Assembly: GCF_014109765.1 (NCBI RefSeq)
Contig: NZ_CP059139.1
Coordinates: 3,786,001-3,850,000 of the forward strand
Direction of reading: 5' to 3'
Source of the DNA: Pseudomonas berkeleyensis
GTDB lineage: Bacteria > Pseudomonadota > Gammaproteobacteria > Pseudomonadales > Pseudomonadaceae
Length of the DNA: 64,000 bases
This document shows, one piece after another, positions 1-8,190 of the stretch (its first letter is position 1; each line of letters starts with the position of its first letter). A program made the position numbers and the translations under genes. The notes beneath the pieces were generated by a model. That model ran no database searches. It was not told where the DNA came from and saw nothing but the letters and a program-made list of their open reading frames with translations.

Positions 1-166
1 CGCTGATCGCGATGGGCACGTCGCCAGCCTTCTCCGGGCGCTGGCGGGCATTGACGCTGAGGTCATCGAGTTGTAGCAGCGCCGGCTCCTCGCCGGCCAC
101 CTGCGCCAGTGCCGTGCTGCCGAGCAACGCCAGCAGGCCGGGCCAGCACGGCCACAGACGCCTCAT
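1..166 (-). CDS. TonB-dependent receptor, N-terminal fragment
   Basis: Only the first 55 codons are inside the window. They read as a signal peptide (MRRLWPCWPGLLALLG, then STALAQ) followed by LDDLSVNARQRPEKAGDVPI, the usual start of the plug domain of outer-membrane TonB-dependent receptors (a 'V.ARR.E.A.DVPIAIS' signature). The ATG at 166 overlaps the TGA of the upstream sensor kinase, so it is the last visible gene of a four-gene minus-strand operon with two kinases and a response regulator. Ligand unknown. The family call is fairly secure from the N-terminus alone; the full length cannot be judged. Confidence 0.7.
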   Translation of the reverse strand, partial: MRRLWPCWPGLLALLGSTALAQVAGEEPALLQLDDLSVNARQRPEKAGDVPIAIS

Positions 167-2106
167 GCCAGAGCCTCCACTCGCTCGCCCGGCAGCGCCA
201 GGTTCAGCTCAAAGCTGAAGCGGCTACCTGACACGCCGTCGCTCTGTACCTGCAGGGCGCTGCCCATGGCCTGCAACGCCTGAGTGACGATGGCCAGACC
301 AAGGCCACTGCCCTCGACTGCCTCGACTCCCGCGCCTCGCTCGAAAGGTTGCAGCAGGCGCTGCTGGTCGTCAGGGTGTATGCCCGGCCCCGTATCTGCC
401 ACCTGCAGTTGCAGGCTTAGCCCAGCAACACCACGCGGCAGGCAGCTCACATGTAGCTGGATGCGACCGTCACGGGTGAACTTGGCGGCATTGCCCAGCA
501 AGTTCAGCAACACCGTGCGCAGGCGCCGGAAATCGGCACTCACCTGCTGCGGTACATCCGTCGCCAGGTGCAGCTCAAAATCGTTGGCTTGCCGCCGAGC
601 CAGCGGCTCCACCTCCTCCGCGATCTCCCGCAGGAAGAGGTGCAGATCACCCGGCACCTCATGCTGTGGCTGCTCGCTGTGGGAGAACTCCAGCAACTCG
701 TCGATCAACGCCAATTGGCGGTGAGCACTGCGTGCGATCCGCTGTGGATAGTCATGGCGACTCTCGGCGACCAGACGCCACGCATAGTCGACGATATCCA
801 GCAATGGCGTGCGCAGGTCATGAGTGATGCGTGCCAGCATCGCCCCACGTGCCCGTAGAGACTCGCTCAACTGCTCGGTACGGCGTTGCACCATGCCTTC
901 CAGCCGGCCCTGTTCCGCCTGACGCAGATCCTCAAGTTCGCTGCGCGCCCGCATCGCTCGCTTGCGGCTGCGGTAAAGCTCGGTGAGCAGCGTACAGGTC
1001 AGCATCACCACCCCCGGAACGATGGAGGAGAGGCTGAAAAAATCCTGGCGCGACTGCCAGATCACCTGGTCAGCCTGCAGCACGTAGCGCATGAAGAACT
1101 GCACCAGATACAGCAGCGGCACGGCCCAGGCCATCCAGATCAGCGATACCCCGCGGTACCAGGCGACCAGCAAGGTCAGCGGCATCAGCAGGTAGACGGT
1201 GAAGCGTCTGAGCAGATCGGTGAAGGCGCCGCCCTGCGCGTGATCTAGCAAGAGCGTCCACAGATGGCTGCCGATGAACAGCACCAGCAAAGCGCCGTAC
1301 AACACCCCCCAGTAGCGCGGCAGATGACGCACCTGCAGCAGCACGCGGGCATAGCCCAGGAAGCAGGCGAAGCTGATCACGCTGACCAGCGAACGGATCA
1401 CGTCGCTCCACGGCAGCAACGCCGGCCAATGGGTCAGATAGCCGTTCAGCACACAGGTCACGACGATATAGCTGAGCACGGTTGCCGCGTGCGCGAGCAA
1501 CAAGGGCGAGCGCATGATGGCGCCTACGATCAGGCTGAAAGGCACCACCAGCAACACGATCCCCAGGCTCAGGCCATCGACCAACGCACTGATCTGACGC
1601 TGCATGAGCATCGCCTGCGATGACCACAGGATAGGTTCGACGATCAGCGCCGAGCGGCTCGTCGCGCGAATCAACACCCTACCGTCGTCCTCGGCGTACA
1701 GGGGGAAACTCGGCTGGCGCGCCAGTACCGGCCACTCCTCGGCGGGATAGGCACTGCCGGCATGCATGCGCTGCCATTGGCCAGCGCGCTGGATGAACAC
1801 CTGAATATCGTTCAGGCGCGGATCGCCCACCGTCAGCCAGCGCATGCACTCGCGGCTCGCCACATCGGCCAGGGAGAAGCGCACCCAATACGCAGAATGG
1901 GTGTAATTGGCGAACAGATAGCCCTGTTCGAGGTTGCTGAAAGCCTGATCCGGCAAAGCCAGAATCTGCTCCAGACGCAATTGCGCGCCACGATCCTCGA
2001 ACGCTGCCAGGTGCTCGAGGCGCGCAGGTGATTGATCGGCACATACCGTGGCTACGGCCATCTCACTGACAACCAGCAGGACGAACAGCAGCGCCAGACG
2101 CATCAT
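163..2106 (-). CDS. 7TMR-DISM sensor histidine kinase
   Basis: A 647-residue membrane sensor kinase. A signal peptide (about 1-23) is followed by a periplasmic 7TMR-DISM extracellular domain (about 35-155), a seven-helix 7TMR-DISM membrane block (about 175-380), a short coiled coil and a kinase core. The H-box is ARITHDLRTPLLDI with His429. The ATPase shows the N-box NLLGNAAKF, G1 DTGPGI and G2 GSGLGLAIV. There is no receiver domain, unlike its neighbour. It is a paralogue of the next gene along its whole shared length and starts within that gene's stop codon (ATGATG start), so the two are translationally coupled. DISM domains often bind carbohydrates or other small ligands; the ligand here is unknown. 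Confidence 0.9.
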   Translation of the reverse strand: MMRLALLFVLLVVSEMAVATVCADQSPARLEHLAAFEDRGAQLRLEQILALPDQAFSNLEQGYLFANYTHSAYWVRFSLADVASRECMRWLTVGDPRLNDIQVFIQRAGQWQRMHAGSAYPAEEWPVLARQPSFPLYAEDDGRVLIRATSRSALIVEPILWSSQAMLMQRQISALVDGLSLGIVLLVVPFSLIVGAIMRSPLLLAHAATVLSYIVVTCVLNGYLTHWPALLPWSDVIRSLVSVISFACFLGYARVLLQVRHLPRYWGVLYGALLVLFIGSHLWTLLLDHAQGGAFTDLLRRFTVYLLMPLTLLVAWYRGVSLIWMAWAVPLLYLVQFFMRYVLQADQVIWQSRQDFFSLSSIVPGVVMLTCTLLTELYRSRKRAMRARSELEDLRQAEQGRLEGMVQRRTEQLSESLRARGAMLARITHDLRTPLLDIVDYAWRLVAESRHDYPQRIARSAHRQLALIDELLEFSHSEQPQHEVPGDLHLFLREIAEEVEPLARRQANDFELHLATDVPQQVSADFRRLRTVLLNLLGNAAKFTRDGRIQLHVSCLPRGVAGLSLQLQVADTGPGIHPDDQQRLLQPFERGAGVEAVEGSGLGLAIVTQALQAMGSALQVQSDGVSGSRFSFELNLALPGERVEALA

Positions 2107-4478
2107 GCCGTGTCCAGCAACCTGGCTATCTGTTCGAGCAACTCGCCGCCATCGGCAGGTTTCAGCAGCGCGGCATCGAAGGCCAAGGCCGGGCTGCAGG
2201 ATGCTGGGCGCAGAGGCGGCGCTGCGGAGTACAACAATACCGGTAGCGCTGGATACGACGTGCGAACCGCCGACAGCAACTGCCAGCCGTCCATCACCGG
2301 CATCATCTGATCGGTGATCAACAGGTCGAAGGCCGTCTCTTCGAGCGCCAGCAGAGCCTGGGCGCCGTCTTCGGCGACGAAGGTATCGAAGCCATAGCCA
2401 CCGAGCAGATCGCTGATGCTTTCGCGGTTCTGCTCGGTGTCATCGACGATCAGCACACGACGGTCTTCGCCACGGATGGCAATGCCGCGGCTCTCTTCCA
2501 TCACCACGTCGAGTTCGTGCTCATCGGCAGTCGCCAGCAGCAGGTGGAAGGAGAAGCAGCTGCCGTGTCCCGGTCGCGTATCGATCAGCAACTCGCTACC
2601 CATCTGCTCCAGGAGTTGATTGACGATCGACAACCCCAAACCGCTGCCCTCGTAGCGCCTGGCATTGCGCCCGCGGCTGAAGGGCTGCAGCAAATGTTCA
2701 CGATCTTCCGGATGAATACCGATGCCAGTATCGCTGACGCTGAAAGACAGCTCCACTTCATCAACTTCGGCCCTGACCAAGCTCACGCTGAAATCGATCC
2801 GGCCCTGGTGCGTGAACTTGCCGGCATTGGCCAGCAGGTTGACCAAAATCCGCCGCAGGCGGCGGAAATCGGCCTGCACCAGCGGCGGCAGATCGACACC
2901 GAACTGACAGTGCAACTGATTGCCCTGGCGCTGAGCGAAGAAGCGCGCCTCGTCCTCGATCTCACTCAGAAAGCCGTACAGGTAGCCGGGCGCCAACACC
3001 AGTTCCTGCTGTTGCAATTCACTGCGCGAGAACTCCAGCAGCTCGTCGATCAGCTCCAGCTGACGGCGCGCATTGCGCTCGATCTTCTGCGGATAATCCT
3101 GACGGGTCTCGGCACGCAGCAGGCGGGCATAGTCGATAATGCTCGACAGCGGCGAACGCAGATCATGAGTGATGCGTGCCAACAGCGAACTACGCGCACG
3201 CAAGGATTCGCGCAACTGCTCGGTACGCCGCTCCACAGTGTTTTCCAGACGCTCGTGCTCGGCGTTGCGCTGGGCATCCAACTCGGCCAGGGCCAGGCGC
3301 TCGCGGCGCCGGCTATGGGCAAACTCCATGATCAGGGTGCAAACCAGCAACAGCACACCGGGCAGGCTGGAGGCCAGCCCGAGAGAGTCCTCGCCGTACT
3401 GCCACGCGGCATCGCTGATGCCGAAGACATAACGCGCCAGTGCCTGCAGGGTAAAGAAACCACTCAGCGACCAGGCCAGCCAGCTCGGCCGCAGGCCACT
3501 GTGCCAGGCGGCCAGGCAGAGCAGCGGCACCAGCACGTAGAATACCCAGCGCAACTCACTAAACAGGCCGCGGGTGACGGTGTAGTCGAGCAGCACCCCC
3601 GACAACAGCAGGCCTCCGAGCAGCAGCGCGCTGATCATGAGCAGCGTACGCCAGAATCCGGACATCTGCCGCACCTTGAACAGCACATACAGGTACGACA
3701 TGAACAACAGCAGGGCCGTACAGCCCATCAGGCTGCTGACTTCGCTACCGTAGGGCAGCAGCGCAGGCAGGTAGAACAGGTAGCCATTGGCGATGCACGC
3801 CAGCATCACGTAAGCGAGGATCGCCAGGGCGTTGATCACCAGCAGCCCGGAACGAATCTGCAAGCCGACGATCAGGCTGAACGGCACGATCAGCAGCACG
3901 ATGCCGAAAACCAGGCCGTCCGCCATGTACAGTTGCGGGCTGTTCTGCAGCAATTCCAGCTCGCCCCACAGGCGCGGCTGAATCATCAGCACGCCGCGAG
4001 TCGTCACCCTCGCCAGCACCTCGACCTGCTCGCCCTCCTCCAGCATCAACGGAAACAGTGGAGTACGTGTGCGGGTCGGCCATTGCTCGATGGGATAGTC
4101 GCGTCCGGCGTGCATCCGATTCATCTCGTCGCCACGCCGCACATAGACCTGTACATCGTTGAGCCGGGGCTCGCCTACGCTCAACCAGTTGGAACAGGAG
4201 GCATCCGCAGGGGCGCTGAGGGTGAATCGCAACCAGAAGGCCGAGTGACTGAACTCGATCGGAAAAGAGCCTGGCGGCAGGCTCCAGAAATCCTGTTCGT
4301 CTGCAGCCAGCACCCGTTCCACGCCCAGCTCGCGGGAGGCGTCCTCCAACACCCGGATCGGCACATCACCGTCGAGATGGCAGGACGGCCTGCCATCTGC
4401 CGCCAGCGCCTGTTGCATAAGCATCAGCAACAGCGCAAGCAGTAGACAACTGCTCCAGTTGGGCAGCGCCCCGCTCAA
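2103..4478 (-). CDS. hybrid 7TMR-DISM sensor kinase with C-terminal receiver
   Basis: A 791-residue hybrid kinase: signal peptide (about 1-27), periplasmic 7TMR-DISM extracellular domain, seven membrane helices (about 185-390), HisKA with ARITHDLRSPLSSI, an ATPase with N-box NLLANAGKF, G1 DTGIGI and G2 GSGLGLSIV, then a receiver from about residue 673 (VLIVDD) with predicted phospho-Asp723 in LLITDQMMPVMDG. The start is a TTG at 4478, chosen because it gives a complete signal peptide and overlaps the stop of the response regulator gene (TTGA). It probably feeds a phosphorelay ending in the adjacent AraC-type regulator; that link is inference from gene order. Confidence 0.9.
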   Translation of the reverse strand: MSGALPNWSSCLLLALLLMLMQQALAADGRPSCHLDGDVPIRVLEDASRELGVERVLAADEQDFWSLPPGSFPIEFSHSAFWLRFTLSAPADASCSNWLSVGEPRLNDVQVYVRRGDEMNRMHAGRDYPIEQWPTRTRTPLFPLMLEEGEQVEVLARVTTRGVLMIQPRLWGELELLQNSPQLYMADGLVFGIVLLIVPFSLIVGLQIRSGLLVINALAILAYVMLACIANGYLFYLPALLPYGSEVSSLMGCTALLLFMSYLYVLFKVRQMSGFWRTLLMISALLLGGLLLSGVLLDYTVTRGLFSELRWVFYVLVPLLCLAAWHSGLRPSWLAWSLSGFFTLQALARYVFGISDAAWQYGEDSLGLASSLPGVLLLVCTLIMEFAHSRRRERLALAELDAQRNAEHERLENTVERRTEQLRESLRARSSLLARITHDLRSPLSSIIDYARLLRAETRQDYPQKIERNARRQLELIDELLEFSRSELQQQELVLAPGYLYGFLSEIEDEARFFAQRQGNQLHCQFGVDLPPLVQADFRRLRRILVNLLANAGKFTHQGRIDFSVSLVRAEVDEVELSFSVSDTGIGIHPEDREHLLQPFSRGRNARRYEGSGLGLSIVNQLLEQMGSELLIDTRPGHGSCFSFHLLLATADEHELDVVMEESRGIAIRGEDRRVLIVDDTEQNRESISDLLGGYGFDTFVAEDGAQALLALEETAFDLLITDQMMPVMDGWQLLSAVRTSYPALPVLLYSAAPPLRPASCSPALAFDAALLKPADGGELLEQIARLLDTA

Positions 4479-5251
4479 CTCGGCTCTCGCATCTGCTGGC
4501 GAAATTGGCTGGGCGTCATGCCCTGACGCTCACGGAACGCCGTGGTGAAGTTACAGGCGCTGCGAAAGCCGATCAGCTCGGCGATGTCCTGCACGCTCAT
4601 GCCACTACTAGTCAACAACTCCTGGCCCTTGCGCAGGCGTGCCTCGCGGACGTAAGCAAAGACAGTGGTTTGCAGATGCTGACGGAAGATCGCCGATAGA
4701 CGCTTGTCATGAGTGCCGACCTTGCGGGCGATCTCGGCCAGCGAAGGCAGATCCGCCAGGTTCTGCGCGATCAGGCGCATCGCAGCCTGCAGAATCACTA
4801 CCTCTTCATCCACCGGCTCGAGCGGATTGTCGATCGCCCCCTGCGGCTGTCCGGTACGCGACAGCTGCAGGTGAATGCGAATGCGCGCCATGACCTCGGC
4901 GGCTTCGAAAGGCTTGAGCACGTAGTCGACGCCGCCCATCTCCAGGCCTTCGAGGCGCTCTTCGAGGCTACCGGCCGAGGTCAGGAAGATGATCGGCGTA
5001 TTGCGCGTGGCCGGTGCCTCGCGCAGCAGACGGCATAGGGTGAAGCCATCCATCTGCGGCATGCGCACATCGAGCACGATGAGATCGGGGCGCAGAGCCA
5101 GGGCACGTTGCAGCCCCTGCCGGGCTTCGCTGGCCAGCGATAGACGCCAGCCCTGGGCACGAATTTGCTGCAGCAGCGTTTGCAGCGCTTCCGGCATATC
5201 GTCGATCACCAGAATCAACGGACTCTGAACGGCTTCTTTGCTTGCGAACAT
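4475..5251 (-). CDS. response regulator with AraC-type DNA-binding domain
   Basis: A 258-residue cytoplasmic regulator with an N-terminal receiver (about 12-130; acidic pair in LVIDD, phospho-acceptor Asp61 in VLDVRMPQMDG, conserved Lys in YVLKPF) and a C-terminal AraC/XylS double helix-turn-helix (about 160-258, ending GMTPSQFRQQMR). The ATG at 5251 is preferred over longer in-frame options because residues upstream do not resemble a receiver and a purine-rich stretch (GGAAGGGAAACGAG) lies just upstream. First gene of the operon with the two DISM kinases and the TonB-dependent receptor; the likely output is transcription of that operon or other uptake genes. Confidence 0.88.
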   Translation of the reverse strand: MFASKEAVQSPLILVIDDMPEALQTLLQQIRAQGWRLSLASEARQGLQRALALRPDLIVLDVRMPQMDGFTLCRLLREAPATRNTPIIFLTSAGSLEERLEGLEMGGVDYVLKPFEAAEVMARIRIHLQLSRTGQPQGAIDNPLEPVDEEVVILQAAMRLIAQNLADLPSLAEIARKVGTHDKRLSAIFRQHLQTTVFAYVREARLRKGQELLTSSGMSVQDIAELIGFRSACNFTTAFRERQGMTPSQFRQQMREPS

Positions 5252-5379
5252 GACTACTCGTTTCCCTTCCAGGTGTGAGGAAACCGGTAGCAATCCCCTC
5301 AAGCAAAACCTTCGTCCGCTCCAGCAAAAGCCCGTGTTCGGAGCGGCGCATAAGATAGCGCATTGCCGGGGGAAGCTGA

Positions 5380-6381
5380 ATGAATGACCGTTCACACGGA
5401 TCGAACACTACGTACCGAAAACAGCAACTGCAGACCAACATGGCCGCCAGGATGCTGGGTGATCTCTATTGGTTCGTGCAGGTGGTCGAGGCCGGCAGCT
5501 TCTCTGGAGCGGCTGATCGCACTGGCGTGGCCAAGTCCAGCTTGAGTCGGCGCATCGCCCAACTGGAACGTGCGCTCAACGTGCAACTGCTCAATCGCAA
5601 CACCCGGCTGTTCGCCATGACCACCATCGGCGAGCAGATCTATCGCCACGCCCTGGACATGATCAACGCCATGGAAGCGGCGCTGCTCTGTGCACTGGAA
5701 ACCAACAACACGGCCAGCGGCCTGATCCGTCTGGCGGCGCCCAGCTCATTATCGGAGTGGACGCTCAATACCATGGCCAGCTTCCAGCGCAGCCACCCCA
5801 GTGTGCAGTTCGCCCTGACATTGGAAGACGGCTCGCTGGATCTCGCCGCCCAGCGCCTGGATCTGGCATTGAGCCTCGATGAGGTGCCCACCGACAGCAG
5901 CACCCTGGTGGCCCGGCCGCTTGCCGAGCTGACCATGGTGATCGTCGGCACGCCAGCCTTGCTCGCCCGGCTTGGCAACCCGAAACACCTCGACGAGGTG
6001 GGTGACGAACACCTGCTGACGCTTGGCACCAACACCCTGCCACGGCCCTGGAAGCTGCAAGCCGGCCTGCGCGATATCCATCAGCCGGCGCTGCTGGCCG
6101 ATAACACCAATACCCTGCTCAAGGCGGCCCGAGCCGGCCTGGGGCTGGCATGCGTACCGCTCTATGCCTGCAGCGAGGATCTGATCGAGCAGCGCCTGCA
6201 ACGTGCCTGTCTCAGCGAGCAACTCTGCCCAACGATCCTGCATGCCCTTACTCCGCCGCACAAAGGGATCACCTCGACAGCCCGTCAATTGATCGAACAC
6301 ATGCGCCAGCGGCTGATCAGCAAGGAACGCCAAGGCATCAGCCTGCTCTTCGAAGCCGCGCCTGGAGAGCGAGACCGATGA
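5380..6381 (+). CDS. LysR-family transcriptional regulator
   Basis: A 333-residue regulator with an N-terminal winged helix (DLYWFVQVVEAGSFSGAA, then KSSLSRRIAQLE) and a LysR substrate-binding domain. The start at 5380 follows GGGGGAAG by a few bases; ATGs at 5440 or 5452 would give a more typical length and remain possible. It is divergent from the two-component operon, so the 128 bases between the two starts carry both promoters. Its stop overlaps the start of the small gene at 6378. Target genes unknown. Confidence 0.85.
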   Translation: MNDRSHGSNTTYRKQQLQTNMAARMLGDLYWFVQVVEAGSFSGAADRTGVAKSSLSRRIAQLERALNVQLLNRNTRLFAMTTIGEQIYRHALDMINAMEAALLCALETNNTASGLIRLAAPSSLSEWTLNTMASFQRSHPSVQFALTLEDGSLDLAAQRLDLALSLDEVPTDSSTLVARPLAELTMVIVGTPALLARLGNPKHLDEVGDEHLLTLGTNTLPRPWKLQAGLRDIHQPALLADNTNTLLKAARAGLGLACVPLYACSEDLIEQRLQRACLSEQLCPTILHALTPPHKGITSTARQLIEHMRQRLISKERQGISLLFEAAPGERDR

Positions 6382-6647
6382 ACTACAAACGCCCTTATCT
6401 ACAACCTCTGCCGACAGTGAGCCTACCCGTCAGGCGTCATGCGCTGCCCCGCCAGGGCTTTGCGCTGCCTTTGCCTCGCCGCGATGAACCCTGCCAGCAT
6501 CAAGCCGCCGCCGAATACCAGGCCGCTCGCCTGAGCAAGCTGCTCAGAAGCCAGCCGAGTCCGGAACAGTCGGACATGGCCAATGCCCTGCTGCAGGAGC
6601 TGGTCGAGGCCTATCGCCTGGCATTGCACAAAGCCAGACAGGGCTGA
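6378..6647 (+). CDS. small conserved protein of unknown function
   Basis: An 89-residue basic protein whose ATG overlaps the TGA of the LysR gene (ATGA), arguing for translational coupling. The N-terminal half is Pro/Arg/Leu-rich. The C-terminal half, beginning CQHQAAAEYQAARLSKLL, predicts as two amphipathic helices and matches the C-terminal half of the small protein at 60785 (CPLQAAAEYRAALLAKLL). The shared Q-A-A-A-E-Y-x-A-A pattern shows they are paralogues. No enzymatic motif is visible; function unknown. Confidence 0.65.
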   Translation: MNYKRPYLQPLPTVSLPVRRHALPRQGFALPLPRRDEPCQHQAAAEYQAARLSKLLRSQPSPEQSDMANALLQELVEAYRLALHKARQG

Positions 6648-6651
6648 ACGC

Positions 6652-7053
6652 TCACAGGCCGCTGAACAGGTCATTGGCGTCGAGCAGACGCCAGGCGATT
6701 TCCGGGCGCTTCTCCATGGCCCGGCGGATCGCCGCCGGGATGCTCTGCCGCGTCTTGCGACACAAACCAGGATGCGCATCGAAGCGCATGTGAATGCCGC
6801 GCATGCTGCGTACCTCGCCATACGCGGGTTCGATATGCAGGCGAATGCCCAGGTTTTCGAACATACGCTGCTGCATGCGTTCGAGGTCTTCAAGACTTTG
6901 CAGGTTTTCCAGACGCTCGAGCAGGCGCTGCTCCTCGTTGCGAGTCAACAGCAACACACGTGTGTCGGCGCCCGGCCTGGCCAACAGCTCATCGCGTTGA
7001 CAGTCACAGGCACCCGGCGGGCAGGAATTTCGTATGGGCAGCGGAGAATTCAT
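6652..7053 (-). CDS. conserved hypothetical protein with Cys-rich N-terminus
   Basis: 133 residues, with SCPPGACDC near the N-terminus (three cysteines that could bind metal or form disulphides) followed by a charged, mostly helical protein containing LLLTRNEEQRLLERLENL. No transmembrane segment. ATG 7053 was chosen over 7071 because the longer form adds nothing conserved-looking; neither has a strong ribosome binding site. Convergent with the small gene at 6378, only 4 bases apart. Function not recognised. Confidence 0.6.
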   Translation of the reverse strand: MNSPLPIRNSCPPGACDCQRDELLARPGADTRVLLLTRNEEQRLLERLENLQSLEDLERMQQRMFENLGIRLHIEPAYGEVRSMRGIHMRFDAHPGLCRKTRQSIPAAIRRAMEKRPEIAWRLLDANDLFSGL

Positions 7054-7170
7054 GGCCCTGATCATAGCCATCGCCGCAGGCGCTGCCCATCCACGCCTAT
7101 CGGCTGGCTTGCCAGTGCGGCAGACTCCGTTAAGCTGACGCTATTCCCCCCCGATGCAAGGATGAACACC

Positions 7171-7848
7171 ATGTTGCGCCTCACCACGTTCGCCGCTGGC
7201 CTGCTGCTCTCGGCCAACGTCTTCGCCCTGTCCCTCTCCGACCTGAGCCAGCAGGACGCCAGTGGCGGCCTGAAAGACGCGCTGATCCAGGGCGCCCAGG
7301 TGGCCGTCAAGCAGTTGGGCGCTCCCGGCGGTTTCAGCAACAACCCGGACGTGCGCATCGAGTTGCCGGGCAAACTCGGCAAAGCCGCCAAGACCATGAA
7401 GATGATGGGCATGGGCGCCCAGGTCGATCAGCTCGAAGAGAGCATGAACAAGGCCGCCGAAGCCGCCGTGCCACAAGCCCAGGCGCTGCTGGTCGATGCC
7501 GTGAAGAAGATGACCGTGGCTGACGCCAAGGCGATTCTCAGCGGCGGCAATGATTCCGCCACGCAGTACCTGAACAAGAGCAGCCGCGAGCAGATTCGTG
7601 CCAAGTTCCTGCCCATCGTCAAGCAGGCCACCGACAAGGTCGGCCTGGCCCAGCAGTACAACGCCTTTGCCAGCCAGGCCGCCAGTTTCGGTGTAGGCGA
7701 CGCGAAGAACGCCACGGCCGAAGGCTACGTCACCGAGCAGGCGCTCAATGGCCTGTTCGAGATGATCGCCAAGCAGGAAGCCAGCATCCGTGAGAACCCG
7801 GCCGCAGCCGCCACCAGCCTGGCGAAGAAGGTGTTCGGCGCTTTGTAA
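7171..7848 (+). CDS. DUF4197 domain-containing secreted protein
   Basis: 225 residues. Signal peptide MLRLTTFAAGLLLSANVFA, then the DUF4197 domain over nearly the whole mature protein: LKDALIQGAQVAVKQL near the start, the SMNKAAEAAVPQA region, and TEQALNGLFEMIAKQE near the end. ATG 7171 is preferred over 7162 because AAGGA lies 8 bases upstream of it. Predicted periplasmic. The family is common in Proteobacteria and has no established function. A repeat element begins at its stop codon. Confidence 0.85.
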   Translation: MLRLTTFAAGLLLSANVFALSLSDLSQQDASGGLKDALIQGAQVAVKQLGAPGGFSNNPDVRIELPGKLGKAAKTMKMMGMGAQVDQLEESMNKAAEAAVPQAQALLVDAVKKMTVADAKAILSGGNDSATQYLNKSSREQIRAKFLPIVKQATDKVGLAQQYNAFASQAASFGVGDAKNATAEGYVTEQALNGLFEMIAKQEASIRENPAAAATSLAKKVFGAL

Positions 7849-8089
7849 GAACCAGTTCACGATCTGCTGCGCGTCGGCCCTACTGCGTTAAAAACAGGCT
7901 GGAGCGCCAGCCCGGTCGGAAGCTGCTTGCAGCTAACGCGCTTTAGCGCGGCCCGAAGGGCGAACGAAGTGAGTACTGCTCATTTACCGCTTGTAAAGTC
8001 GAGCGCGACTCCGACCGTTCCTCACCTGTTTTTGCGGGATCGCCATCGGTGTTGTATGGCTCTAGCTCGCGAGATCGTGAACGGGTTCT
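7848..8089. repeat. 242-bp palindromic repeat element
   Basis: Bounded by inverted copies of AGAACC(A/C)GTTCACGATCT (7848-7865 and 8072-8089, 17 of 18 matching). Inside are CTGCGTTAAAAACAGGCT, TGCTCATTTAC and CCTGTTTTTGC, blocks shared with the shorter element at 36287. There is no open reading frame and no transposase. It starts at the stop codon of the DUF4197 gene. It looks like a non-autonomous MITE-like or structured intergenic repeat; the mechanism of spread is not visible. Confidence 0.65.
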
Positions 8090-8110
8090 AAGACTGAGCC
8101 ACGCAGTGCG

Positions 8111-8146
8111 AACGCCCCGTTCGGCCCCTCGCCGACGGGGCGTTTT
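8111..8146. terminator. Rho-independent terminator, probably bidirectional
   Basis: Inverted repeat AACGCCCCGTTCGGC / GCCGACGGGGCGTT with a short loop, followed by TTTTC on the plus strand. It sits between the palindromic repeat and the end of the EAL gene, and can end transcription from the convergent EAL gene as well. Confidence 0.7.
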
Positions 8147-8190
8147 CATGTCTGCTGAAGCGCGATACCGGCAAGACGAACAAGCTTGCC

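Noticed and set aside
2517..4445. A 642-codon open frame opposite the hybrid kinase
   Set aside because: Same reasoning: the minus-strand kinase has every expected motif, and the plus-strand frame is Gln/His-rich with none.
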